Shown piece by piece: positions 16,771-25,814 of a DNA stretch of 64,000 bases. Under the pieces are notes generated by a model. The model ran no database searches. It saw nothing but the letters and a program-made list of their open reading frames with translations, and was not told the DNA's origin. The stretch is from CAYMRL01 sp964398985 (lineage in GTDB: Bacteria; Deinococcota; Deinococci; Deinococcales; Trueperaceae): the NCBI GenBank assembly GCA_964398985.1, contig CAYNOS010000009.1:1-64000 (forward strand). The letters run 5' to 3'. The translations under genes and the position numbers were made by a program. Within the stretch, counting starts at the first letter, position 1; each line of letters starts with the position of its first letter.

Positions 16771-19700
16771 GCTTCCTCTCGGCCGGCCCCAACCAGCTCG
16801 CCGGCGACGGCCCCGACCGATGTGCGCTGGGCGCTCGACGCGAGGCGCTCGTAGCTACGGTAACGGGCATCGATATCAGACTGCGCCTGAGCGAAGAGCT
16901 CCTGGGCCCGGTCCGGATGCGCTCTCTGGAGCATCGCGAACCGCCCCTCGCTTTGGGCGAAGTCCGCGAACGGCACGTTCGGCGGGCGGGAGTCGAGACG
17001 CATCGGGCTCTGGGCTCCCGCGACCTCGGCGCCGGGATCGTAGCGGTAGAGAGGCCAGTAGCCGCTGCGCACGGCCTGCCGCTGCTTGGTCATGGCTGTG
17101 GACATCTCGATACCGTGCGCGATGCAGTGGCTGTACGCGATCACCAGCGAGGGGCCTGGCCAGCTGGCGGCTTCGCGCAGCGCCTTCACCGTCTGCGCGG
17201 GGTTCGCTCCGATGGCCACCTGAGCGACGTAGACGTCGCCGTAGGTGATAGCCCCCATGCCGAGGTCCTTCTTGGCGGTGGGCTTGCCGGCGGCGGCGAA
17301 CTTGGCGATAGCGGCTCGCGGTGTCGCCTTCGAGGCCTGGCCGCCAGTGTTGCTGTAGACCTCGGTGTCAAGCACCAACACGTTGACGTTCCGGCCCGTC
17401 GAGAGCACGTGATCGAGGCCTCCGTAGCCGATGTCGTAGGCCCAGCCGTCGCCGCCGACGATCCAGACTGCCGTTGGGACCAGTGCCTCGGCGACCTCGA
17501 GCAGGGTTCGCAGCTCCTTGGCGGTGGCCGCGTCGGCCGCGGTCATCAGCTCAGCGACTCGGTGCTGCAGAGCCGCCACTCGTTCGCGTTGCGCCGCCAA
17601 CGCGACGTCGTCTCCGACGTCGGCGTGCGCACCGGCGATAAGTTGGCTCGCCAGTTCTGAGCCCACTCGTCCGCCCAGTCGCTCGGCCAATGTCAGTGCC
17701 AGGTTGCGGCGGGCATCGAGCGAGAGGCGCATGCCGAGGCCGAACTCGGCGTTGTCCTCGAACAGGGAGTTCGCCCAGGCCGGCCCGCGGCCCGCCTCGT
17801 CCTTGGCCCACGGTGTGGTTGGCAGGTTGGCGCCGTAGATCGACGAGCAGCCAGTGGCGTTGGCCACCACCATGCGGTCGCCGAACAGCTGCGTGATGAG
17901 CTTGAGGTAAGGGGTCTCGCCGCAGCCCCCGCAGGCGCCGGAGAACTCGAACAACGGCAGCCTCAGCTGCGAGGCCTTGATCGGATCAAGTTCGTCGAAC
18001 GACGGCCTGGGTGTCGGGAGGGCCCGGTAGAAGTCGAACGCCGCGCGCTCCACGTCGAGATGGGGTCCCTTCGGCTCCATGTTGAGAGCCTTGCGCTTGG
18101 CTTCGGACTTGCTGCGTGCCGGGCAGACATCGACGCAGACGCCGCAACCGGTGCAGTCATCGGGTGCCAACTGCACGGTGAAGGCGAAGCCTTGCAGAGA
18201 AGCGTCCTTGCCCTTCCAAGGACGGGACTTGAACCCTGCCGGCGCTGCGTCGAGCGCGGCCGGATCGTAGGCGTTGATGCGGATGGCGGAGTGGGGACAG
18301 GCGATTGCGCAGAGCGCGCACTGGGTACAGATGTCAGGCTCCCAGATGGGCACCTCGTGAGCTATCGAGCGCCTCTCGTAACGGCTGGTGCCGGTAGGGA
18401 AGGTGCCGTCGACGGGCATGGCCGAGACGGGCAGCCGATCGCCATGGCCCTCGATGATGCGCGCGGTCACGCGCTGAACGAAGTCCGGTGCCGATTCCGG
18501 GACGGCTGGACGACGCCGGTGCGTGGCGGTGACGGTGGGAGGCACCTTGACTTCGTGCAGCCCTGCCAGCGACGCATCAACGGCAGCGTAGTTGCGCTCG
18601 ATGACCGCACGTCCGCGCTTGCCATAGCTGATGTCGATGGCCCGCTTGATCTGCGCCATCGCTTCATCCCTTGGCAGCACACCCGCCAAGGCGAAGAAGC
18701 AGGCCTGCATGACCGTGTTGATGCGGCCTGCCAAGCCAGCTTGCTCTGCGACTTCGAGTGCGTCGACCACGTACAACTTCAAATGCCTCTGGATGACCGT
18801 CTCTTGGAACTCGACTGGCAGTTGCCCCCACACCTCCTCAGGACCGAAGGGGCTGTTGAGCAAGACGGTGGCGCCATCACAAGCATTCGCCAGGACATCG
18901 AGCTTGCTGACGAACTCGAACTGATGAACGCCGATGAAGTCTGCCTGGCCGATCAGGTACGTCGAGTCGATGCGCTGGGGTCCGAAGCGCAGGTGGGAGA
19001 CAGTGACGGCCCCCGACTTCTTCGAGTCGTACACGAAGTAGCCCTGGGCGTGCAGGTCCGTCTGTTCGCCAATGATCTTCACGCTGTTGCGCGTTGCACC
19101 GACGGTGCCATCACTCCCCAACCCGTAGAACAGCGCACGCTTGACGTTGTCGGGTTCGGTGGTGAAGTCCTCGTCGTGCTTGAGGCTGCGGTGCGTCACG
19201 TCGTCGACGATGCCGAGCGTGAAGCCGTCGAGCGGCATGTCAAGGGTCAGCTCGTCAAGGGCCGCCTTGACCATCGCCGGCGTGAACTCTTTCGAGGCGA
19301 GCCCGTAGCGGCCACCGATGACGACGATTGGGTTGCCTTCCACGTCGCGCCTGCGACCGGAGTGCAGGGCGGCTAGCACGTCCTGGTACAGCGGCTCGCC
19401 GCGTGCTCCTGGCTCCTTGGTGCGGTCGAGCACAGCGATGCCCTTGGTGGTGAGCGGCAGGGCGTTCAAGAAAGCCCGCGTGTCGAACGGACGGTACAGC
19501 CGTACCGCAACCAGGCCTACCTTATCGCCAGATTCGTTCATCTTGGCGACGGCCTCGCGAGCCGCTCCAACGCCAGAGCCCATCAGGACCACGACACGCT
19601 CGGGAGCGGGATCGCCGTGGTACTCGAAGGCGCTGTAGCGTCTCCCGGTTCTCTCCGCGAACTCCGTGAGCACTTGCTCGAGTACCAGTGGGACGGCGTC

Positions 19701-20408
19701 GTAGAAGGCGTTGCAGGCCTCGCGCGCCTGGAAGAACACGTCAGGGTTCTGAGCCGTACCACGCAGCACGGGCCGCTCGGGCGACAGGCCGCGCCTGCGG
19801 TGCGCATCGACGCTCTCGCCGTCCATGAGGGCCCGCACGTCATCCTCGCTCAGCAGGTCGACGATATTGACCTCGTGACTGGTTCGGAAGCCGTCGAAGA
19901 CGTGAAGGAACGGAACTCGTGAGCGCAGCGTCGCCAGCTGGGCGACCAGCGCCATGTCTTGCGCCTCCTGCGGGGAGTTGGCGAAGAGCATTCCCCAGCC
20001 GGCACTGCGAACCGCCATGACGTCGGAGTGGTCACCGAAGATCGACAGCGCGTGGCTGGCGACAGCCCTGGCGGCGATGTGGAAGACGGTCGGCGTCAGC
20101 TCGCCGGCGATCTTGAACATGTTCGGGTACATCAACAAAAGGCCCTGGGACGCCGTGAAGGTAGTCGCCAACGATCCCGCCTGAAGCGCGCCGTGAACGG
20201 CTCCAGCGGCCCCCGCTTCGCTCTGCAGCTCGGCGACTTCGGGCACCGCGCCCCACAAGTTGGTGCGGCCCGCCGCGCTCCAGGCATCCGCCAACTCACC
20301 CATCGCCGATGCCGGCGTGATCGGGTAGATGGCGATCACCTCGTTGGTCAAGTGGGCGATGCGTGCTGCTGCTTCGTTGCCGTCGATGACGGCTCGCTGC
20401 CTGTCCAT
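16767..20408 (-). CDS. nifJ: Pyruvate:ferredoxin (flavodoxin) oxidoreductase
   Basis: 1213-residue single-chain PFOR that interconverts pyruvate plus CoA with acetyl-CoA, CO2 and reduced ferredoxin. The domains run in order: pyrimidine-binding domain (YPITPASAMGELADAW near 30), transketolase C-like and gamma domains, then a dicluster ferredoxin insert. The insert has CTQCALCAIACP and CTGCGVCVDVCP. The C-terminal TPP-binding domain has GDGWAYDIGYGG and DTEVYSNTGGQASKATP. Another Cys pair (GACGGCGET) fits the third cluster. A good GGAAGGAG ribosome binding site precedes ATG 20408. In a largely aerobic lineage it points to low-oxygen or reductant-generating metabolism. Confidence 0.96.
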   Translation of the reverse strand: MDRQRAVIDGNEAAARIAHLTNEVIAIYPITPASAMGELADAWSAAGRTNLWGAVPEVAELQSEAGAAGAVHGALQAGSLATTFTASQGLLLMYPNMFKIAGELTPTVFHIAARAVASHALSIFGDHSDVMAVRSAGWGMLFANSPQEAQDMALVAQLATLRSRVPFLHVFDGFRTSHEVNIVDLLSEDDVRALMDGESVDAHRRRGLSPERPVLRGTAQNPDVFFQAREACNAFYDAVPLVLEQVLTEFAERTGRRYSAFEYHGDPAPERVVVLMGSGVGAAREAVAKMNESGDKVGLVAVRLYRPFDTRAFLNALPLTTKGIAVLDRTKEPGARGEPLYQDVLAALHSGRRRDVEGNPIVVIGGRYGLASKEFTPAMVKAALDELTLDMPLDGFTLGIVDDVTHRSLKHDEDFTTEPDNVKRALFYGLGSDGTVGATRNSVKIIGEQTDLHAQGYFVYDSKKSGAVTVSHLRFGPQRIDSTYLIGQADFIGVHQFEFVSKLDVLANACDGATVLLNSPFGPEEVWGQLPVEFQETVIQRHLKLYVVDALEVAEQAGLAGRINTVMQACFFALAGVLPRDEAMAQIKRAIDISYGKRGRAVIERNYAAVDASLAGLHEVKVPPTVTATHRRRPAVPESAPDFVQRVTARIIEGHGDRLPVSAMPVDGTFPTGTSRYERRSIAHEVPIWEPDICTQCALCAIACPHSAIRINAYDPAALDAAPAGFKSRPWKGKDASLQGFAFTVQLAPDDCTGCGVCVDVCPARSKSEAKRKALNMEPKGPHLDVERAAFDFYRALPTPRPSFDELDPIKASQLRLPLFEFSGACGGCGETPYLKLITQLFGDRMVVANATGCSSIYGANLPTTPWAKDEAGRGPAWANSLFEDNAEFGLGMRLSLDARRNLALTLAERLGGRVGSELASQLIAGAHADVGDDVALAAQRERVAALQHRVAELMTAADAATAKELRTLLEVAEALVPTAVWIVGGDGWAYDIGYGGLDHVLSTGRNVNVLVLDTEVYSNTGGQASKATPRAAIAKFAAAGKPTAKKDLGMGAITYGDVYVAQVAIGANPAQTVKALREAASWPGPSLVIAYSHCIAHGIEMSTAMTKQRQAVRSGYWPLYRYDPGAEVAGAQSPMRLDSRPPNVPFADFAQSEGRFAMLQRAHPDRAQELFAQAQSDIDARYRSYERLASSAQRTSVGAVAGELVGAGREEA

Positions 20409-20510
20409 CTGCGCTCCTTCCAGCTGGGCGCCAGGGAAAAGGCGCCCGCAGGACGGTGCGCCGGCCCTCGGCTCGAGTGTAGGGTGCAGGGACTAGGACA
20501 GTGGTCCCGG

Positions 20511-21143
20511 TCAGTCTCCAGTGAGCGCTCGGTACTTCTCGGCTACGCGCGAGAACAGGCTCAGACCGACGGGCGTGCTCAACTTCAGCTGCGCCGCCGC
20601 GAAGAACTCGTCGAGACCCTTGAATCCGCCGCTCGACAAGAGCTCCACCGCCGCGTCGTGGCGGCCGCGTTCCTGGTAGTAGAGGGCCTGCAGGCACATG
20701 TCGATGAGGTTCATGTCCCGTACGAAGTCCGCCACCAGGCCGTCGCGATTCTCGTAAGCGAGCCACAGCTCTCTCAACGAGCTGGCTGCGTCCGGAAGCA
20801 GCCTCTCCATCGCCTCATGCTCGAGGCGAGCCTTGTCGGACACGCTGATCTGGCGATCGCTCTCGTCGGCGCGCGCGACGATGTCACCGGTCTCGACCTC
20901 GGCCAGGTCGTGGACGATCGCCATCGCCACTGCCCTGTCCCTATCCACTCCCGCTGAGGCGGCGAACAGCAGGCAGAGCAGCGCGGTTCCCCAGCTGTGG
21001 TCGGCAACCGACTCCGGGTCACTGACGCCTCTCATGGCCCAGCCGGCGCGGCGCACGTCTTTCAGCTCCAGGGCGCGGTAGGCGAGAACCAACATGGCGT
21101 CGTCGCCAGGCCCGCCGTCTCGCTGATCACGAGCGAACGGCAT
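20511..21143 (-). CDS. HD-domain hydrolase
   Basis: 210-residue HD-superfamily protein. The metal ligands are visible in ESVADHSWGTALL (first His), VHDLAEVETGDIV (the HD pair) and a later DMNLIDMCLQ (last Asp). The closest type is the YfbR/HDDC2 group, which includes 5'-deoxynucleotidases; a nucleotidase role is probable but not proven. The start follows the MFS transporter stop by a single base (TGA-G-ATG), so translation is coupled. Confidence 0.85.
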   Translation of the reverse strand: MPFARDQRDGGPGDDAMLVLAYRALELKDVRRAGWAMRGVSDPESVADHSWGTALLCLLFAASAGVDRDRAVAMAIVHDLAEVETGDIVARADESDRQISVSDKARLEHEAMERLLPDAASSLRELWLAYENRDGLVADFVRDMNLIDMCLQALYYQERGRHDAAVELLSSGGFKGLDEFFAAAQLKLSTPVGLSLFSRVAEKYRALTGD

Positions 21144-21144
21144 C

Positions 21145-22428
21145 TCAGTCTCCCGGTGCGTGCCGCGTCACCGCGCCGCTCACCGGTTGTCGGGCCGTTC
21201 GAGCGACTCCGACGTAGGCAAGGCACGCCACCATCGTGAAGCAGCCGGCTATCAAGAGCGAGGTGCGCGGCCCAAGCTGGGACGCCACCCACCCCAGAGG
21301 GCCGGCGGCGACCGCGATGCCTATGTAGAACACCATCGACTGAACGCTCAACATGGTCGAGCGTGTCGCCGAAGGCAGGACCTTGTGGAGCAGCGCGTCA
21401 TGCGGGACGTTGCTGGTTGCCAGAGCGAAGAACGCCAGGGCCATGGCGATGCCGAAGCCGCCTGGCGATGCCGTCAGGGCGAACAGCACCAAGGCAGCGC
21501 CGCGCAACAGGGTGCTGAACCCTGCAAGAGCGGCCGCGCCCCCGGGGAACTCCATGCCCCAGCGCAGCACGGCCAAGCTTCCCAGCAGCGCGGCGACTCC
21601 GGCCATCGTCCCCAGAACGGCGAACGGTTGACTGCTCGAGGCCTCGGCGCCGAACACGGTAGCGGCGATCGGCTGCCAGAAGGTCTCGAAACTGACCAGG
21701 GCGAGGCCGCTGCTGGCGGCGGCGAGGAACAGCCAACGAATCGACGGGATCCTCCGGACCAGCCTGCCGGCGTCCTTGAGAATGCCAGGAACGTCCACCA
21801 AGCCTGCATCGCGCCCCTGGGGCTTCACCGGTTCCCGGATCAACGCCAGAGTCGCGAACCACGCCACCACGCGCAGCGCGACGCCTGCGAACAGCGCGAT
21901 CCCGAAGGCCGAAAGGGGCCAAGGAAGTTCGAGGCCCGCAGTCAGGCTGGGGAGAAGACCTCCCAACATGGTTCCCACTAGAATCCCGGCTGCCCGCAGC
22001 ACCTCGACCGCGGCGAGATGCGGCTGGAGCGGCGTGCTGGGGTCGAGCCGCTTGAGCTCGTCGACGTACCAGGCGTCCATGGCGCCCGAATGAAGGGCAG
22101 CCCCGATGCCTTGGAACACGGCGTAGGCGATCGCGGTTGCCGGACCGCTGAGGAACAGCAGAAGTGCGAACGAGATCAAGGTGAACAGCTGCGATGCCAG
22201 CGCGACCGGTCGCCTTCCGATGGCATCGGCCAAGCCCCCGGTCGGGAGCTCCAATACCACCACCAGCAGAGCGCGTACGGCGAAGACCAAGCCGATGACC
22301 GTCAGGTCAAGGCCGCGGCCGGTCAGGTGCAGAACCAGGACCGGCATCGGCACCGCGATGGCCAGTTCCAACAGGCCGGCGAGGGCGGCGAACCTGTAGG
22401 TGAGGGATCGGGCGGGGCCTGGCGTCAC
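21145..22428 (-). CDS. MFS transporter
   Basis: 427-residue major facilitator protein with about twelve hydrophobic segments. The loop 2-3 region reads VLELPTGGLADAIGRRPVALASQ, the classic MFS GxLaDrxGRR signature. The start is set at GTG 22428, which has GAGGAG 5 nt upstream; the frame is open to 22470, but that extension has no ribosome binding site. The substrate is unknown. It is the first gene of a two-gene unit with the HD hydrolase. Confidence 0.88.
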   Translation of the reverse strand: MTPGPARSLTYRFAALAGLLELAIAVPMPVLVLHLTGRGLDLTVIGLVFAVRALLVVVLELPTGGLADAIGRRPVALASQLFTLISFALLLFLSGPATAIAYAVFQGIGAALHSGAMDAWYVDELKRLDPSTPLQPHLAAVEVLRAAGILVGTMLGGLLPSLTAGLELPWPLSAFGIALFAGVALRVVAWFATLALIREPVKPQGRDAGLVDVPGILKDAGRLVRRIPSIRWLFLAAASSGLALVSFETFWQPIAATVFGAEASSSQPFAVLGTMAGVAALLGSLAVLRWGMEFPGGAAALAGFSTLLRGAALVLFALTASPGGFGIAMALAFFALATSNVPHDALLHKVLPSATRSTMLSVQSMVFYIGIAVAAGPLGWVASQLGPRTSLLIAGCFTMVACLAYVGVARTARQPVSGAVTRHAPGD

Positions 22429-22596
22429 GTAATCTCCTCGCTGCGACCTGCACAGCGCAGCGTGCAACACGTCACTGGGGTTCCGAACGCCCCCAGCGGT
22501 GTAGGTCGGTTCACAGCGCCCAGCGCTCGAATGGATGTGCCAAGTGCCGCGGGCGAGTCAGTCCGGAGATGATAGCAGAGCGGCATCGACTGCCCA

Positions 22597-24828
22597 CTAG
22601 GCCCTTGCCGTCACGAAGTACGAAGCGTGTGTCCATGGGACCTCGCTGTTTGCGAGCTGCTGCCTGAACAGCCTCTCCAGCAGGGCGAGCTCTCGATCGT
22701 CCAGGCTCGCCGAGAGCTGGTCCGCATAGCTGGCCGGTTCGCTTCGCCGCGCGAACCAGCGGTCGATGGCAAGCGGGTTGACCGCGTGTGGGAAGGTGCT
22801 CTCGATGCGAGTGAACGAGACGTCTTCGAGACCAGCTTCTCGTGCCAGGCGTTCGGTCTCCGCGAGCCCTTGGTCGCTTCCCGGCACTCCGCGAGCGTAG
22901 ATGGCTTCCTCTGCAGCCGCGATCCTCTCGGACAGGTCGTCCGGCAGCGTTCGCAAGTCGACGAGGCGGTAGAGCCTTTGAGAGCGAGATACATCGACCT
23001 CTGCGAGCACCAGCCGACCGGACGAGGCAAGCAGCCGAGCGGCTTCACGCAGCACGGCGCCGGCGTTCTCGGGCTTCCCGAGCGCCTGGCGTCCGACGAT
23101 GACATCCAACCCCGTGGCTCCGCCGGCACCGGCACCGAGCGCTTCCTGCACCAGGGCCGCCGCACCCGGCAGCGATCCTTGCACGACTACCGGACGCTGC
23201 AGTTCTGGGAGCGCCGCAGCCTGCTCTTTCAAGGCGATGACCGCCGCACCGTCTTCCTCCAGTGCAACGACCATGCCGTCGGGCGCCCGCCGCGTTGCCT
23301 CCCAAGTGAGCAGGCCGCTGCCGGCCCTGAGATCGAGGACGAGGTGATGCCTCTCAACGCCGGCCAACTCGAAGAGCCGGTCACGGAGGAGTCCGAGTCT
23401 CTTGCCCGAACGCGACACCGTTCTCTCCAGCCAGCGGTCTCGCGCCGCGTCGATGCGCTGCTTGCCCCCAGGCTCACGTGACACTTCGAGCTCACGATCC
23501 AGCATCGCGGCCAACTGCGCCTCGCGGCTTCGCGCGACACCCTCGGCGATGCCGGCCTCGAAGCCCTGGCTGCTCGGGCGATAGAAGACCTTCCCCTGCA
23601 GCGATGAAGGCAGGTACTGCTGAGCGACCCAATGATCCCTGTAAGCGTGCGGGTACAGGTAACCGGCACCGTGACCCAGACCTTCGCTGTCGCGATTGGC
23701 GTCCTTGAGGTGATCGGGTGGCTGCGACTCGCGCTCGTTCGCGACCGCCGCCAAGGCGTCGAAGAACCCCATCGTGGAATTGCTCTTTGGGGCCGTTGCC
23801 AGGTACAGCGTCGCCTGAGCGAGATGGTAGCGCCCCTCCGGCATGCCGACGTAGTCGTAAGCCGCAGCGGCCGACGCCACGACGGCCAGAGCGTCAGGAG
23901 CAGCCAGCCCAACGTCTTCGCTGGCCAGGACGAGGAGTCGCCTGAGGATGAAGCGGGGATCCTCACCGGCATAGACCATCTTGGCCAGCCAGTAGAGAGA
24001 AGCATCCGGATCCGATCCGCGCACGCTCTTGATGAAGGCGCTGATGGTGTCGAAGTGAGCATCGCCTTCCTTGTCGTAGAGCACGGCCCGGCGCTGGATC
24101 GACTCCTCGGCAACCTCAAGGGTCACTTCGATCACCCCGTCCTCGCCGGCTGGAGTGGTGGTCACGGCCAACTCAAGAGCGTTCAAGAGCGCTCGCGCAT
24201 CGCCGTTCGCGACGTTGACGAGATGATCGCGAGCGTCCTGGGCCACCCGGACCTCCAGGCGTCCGTAGCCGCGTTCAGCGTCTTCGAGGGCCTGCTCCAG
24301 AACACGCTCGAGGTCGGACGACTCCAGGGGCGTTAGCTCGAAGATACGGCTACGGCTTACGAGCGCCTTGTTGACCTCGAAGTAGGGGTTCTCCGTGGTG
24401 GCGCCAATCAGGATCACGGTGCCGTTCTCGACCCACGGGAGAAGTGCGTCCTGCTGTGCCTTGTTGAAGCGATGGACTTCGTCCACGAACAGGATCGTGC
24501 GCCGTCCGGCGGTGAGCTCTCGCTGCGCTGCCGCGACGGCTTCGCGGATGTCCTTCACGCCAGCGAGCACGGCGTTCAGTGCGGTGAACCGCGCTTTGGT
24601 GGTGTTCGCGATGACCCTGGCAAGCGTCGTCTTTCCGGTTCCGGGCGGGCCGTAGAAGATGACCGAACTGAGTTGGTCAGCCTCGATGGCTCTTCGAAGG
24701 AGCCGGCCACGACCGACGATCCGCTCCTGACCCACGAACTCGTCTAGCGTCCGTGGCCGCATGCGCGCAGCCAGCGGCTCTTCGACGGCCGCTGCGAACA
24801 GCCCGCTGGTTGTCTCGGGTTCCGGCAT
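22597..24828 (-). CDS. rarA: RarA/MgsA recombination ATPase fused to a methyltransferase-like domain
   Basis: 743-residue fusion. Residues about 1-425 are a complete RarA: Walker A YGPPGTGKTTLA near 60, Walker B FVDEVHRFNKAQQDALL, sensor segment GATTENPYFEVN, and the C-terminal MgsA tetramerisation region. RarA acts at stalled replication forks. Residues about 470-743 form an extra domain with a Rossmann methyltransferase-like motif (VLDLRAGSGLLTWEA, then a conserved acidic VVALEED). RarA proteins with an additional domain of this kind occur in some other lineages, so the fusion is not unique. The role of the extra domain is unknown. A TAGTCT box lies 12 nt upstream of ATG 24828. Confidence 0.9.
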   Translation of the reverse strand: MPEPETTSGLFAAAVEEPLAARMRPRTLDEFVGQERIVGRGRLLRRAIEADQLSSVIFYGPPGTGKTTLARVIANTTKARFTALNAVLAGVKDIREAVAAAQRELTAGRRTILFVDEVHRFNKAQQDALLPWVENGTVILIGATTENPYFEVNKALVSRSRIFELTPLESSDLERVLEQALEDAERGYGRLEVRVAQDARDHLVNVANGDARALLNALELAVTTTPAGEDGVIEVTLEVAEESIQRRAVLYDKEGDAHFDTISAFIKSVRGSDPDASLYWLAKMVYAGEDPRFILRRLLVLASEDVGLAAPDALAVVASAAAAYDYVGMPEGRYHLAQATLYLATAPKSNSTMGFFDALAAVANERESQPPDHLKDANRDSEGLGHGAGYLYPHAYRDHWVAQQYLPSSLQGKVFYRPSSQGFEAGIAEGVARSREAQLAAMLDRELEVSREPGGKQRIDAARDRWLERTVSRSGKRLGLLRDRLFELAGVERHHLVLDLRAGSGLLTWEATRRAPDGMVVALEEDGAAVIALKEQAAALPELQRPVVVQGSLPGAAALVQEALGAGAGGATGLDVIVGRQALGKPENAGAVLREAARLLASSGRLVLAEVDVSRSQRLYRLVDLRTLPDDLSERIAAAEEAIYARGVPGSDQGLAETERLAREAGLEDVSFTRIESTFPHAVNPLAIDRWFARRSEPASYADQLSASLDDRELALLERLFRQQLANSEVPWTHASYFVTARA

Positions 24829-24920
24829 CGCGCTGCCGTAAGACTAACCGCGTGCGCGCTCTCGACGTGCAGCGTGCGGGGGTGTCGAGGTTGCCGAGAC
24901 TGTAAACGAGCCTAGGTCGA

Positions 24921-25724
24921 CTAGTTGGTCTCGACGAAACGTCTGACCTCGAGCGTGTAGGCGCCGCTCTCACCGGGGAAGTAGCTGGAAGCCGCCAAGA
25001 CGTAGCTGCCGGGCTCCAACTCGACGAACAACCGTGCGTCGGAGGTCATTTCGAAGTCGTCGTTCTGCGCCACCACCTCGCCGTCCTCCGCGAAGAGCGT
25101 GAGCAGCGCGTCAATCTCCCAGGAGCTCATCGAGATCTGCAGGAATGCGGGAGACGTGATCTCGAGCGCGAAGTACTCGGTGCCGCCACCGGGGAAGCTT
25201 CCAAGAAGCGGCATCTCGATGGTGATCGAGGACTCCAAGACTCCCGGCACGGGCAGCGGGGCCGTGGGCATGGCTGCGGCCGGTGCGGAATCGACTCGCT
25301 CGATGAAGTACCTGCCGAGGTCGTACTGGGAGTAACCACTGACCACCACCAGGTACCTCCCGGCCATGGGCAACCGAAGCTCGACACCGGCGTCCGTCCC
25401 GGCACCCTGATAGTAATCGTCATTGGTGGCTAGCAACGAACCGCTCGGATCGTAGACCGACAGGAAGGGGTCGAACTCGCCGCTGTTGACGATAATCGTC
25501 ACGAGATCGTCCTGCATGCCCTGGAAGCTGTACAGATCTAGGTAGCTGCCGTCCTTGAAGTTCTGGCCATCCGACGCGGACAACTCCCCCTCCAGCAGCT
25601 CGCCGGCCGCCAACGACGGCAACTGGAAAGCGAAGTAGTTGGGAGGGTTGAGGGGTCGTTGCCCGAAGGCGACGGTGCTGATGGCGAAGGCTATGAAGTA
25701 GCTGACGAACCGGAGTCTGGGCAT
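24921..25724 (-). CDS. Secreted protein with two pre-peptidase C-terminal-like domains
   Basis: 267-residue exported protein. A signal peptide covers about 1-21 (ending TVAFG-Q). Two beta-rich PPC-like repeats follow, about 35-145 and 160-267. Each ends in a GRYLVVVSGYS or GSYVLAASSYF turn and contains a DPFLSVYDPSGSLLATNDD-like or DALLTLFAEDGEVVAQNDD-like segment. Such domains usually accompany secreted peptidases, but no catalytic domain is present, so this is a stand-alone binding or surface protein. GAAGGGAA upstream of ATG 25724 serves as the ribosome binding site. Confidence 0.85.
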   Translation of the reverse strand: MPRLRFVSYFIAFAISTVAFGQRPLNPPNYFAFQLPSLAAGELLEGELSASDGQNFKDGSYLDLYSFQGMQDDLVTIIVNSGEFDPFLSVYDPSGSLLATNDDYYQGAGTDAGVELRLPMAGRYLVVVSGYSQYDLGRYFIERVDSAPAAAMPTAPLPVPGVLESSITIEMPLLGSFPGGGTEYFALEITSPAFLQISMSSWEIDALLTLFAEDGEVVAQNDDFEMTSDARLFVELEPGSYVLAASSYFPGESGAYTLEVRRFVETN

Positions 25725-25814
25725 CTATGGCTTCCCTTCGCCAACAGATCCCTGGCGGCTCGGGGCCGCTTCGAGCATCTGCTGGTCGCTGCGCTGAGCC
25801 TAGATTAGCTGGGA

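Noticed and set aside
18230..18290. tRNA-like stretch with GGACTTGAACCC
   Set aside because: It lies inside the nifJ coding sequence and does not fold into a cloverleaf.
18060..19376. 438-codon frame antisense to nifJ
   Set aside because: Antisense of a well-conserved enzyme, no domain or signal of its own.
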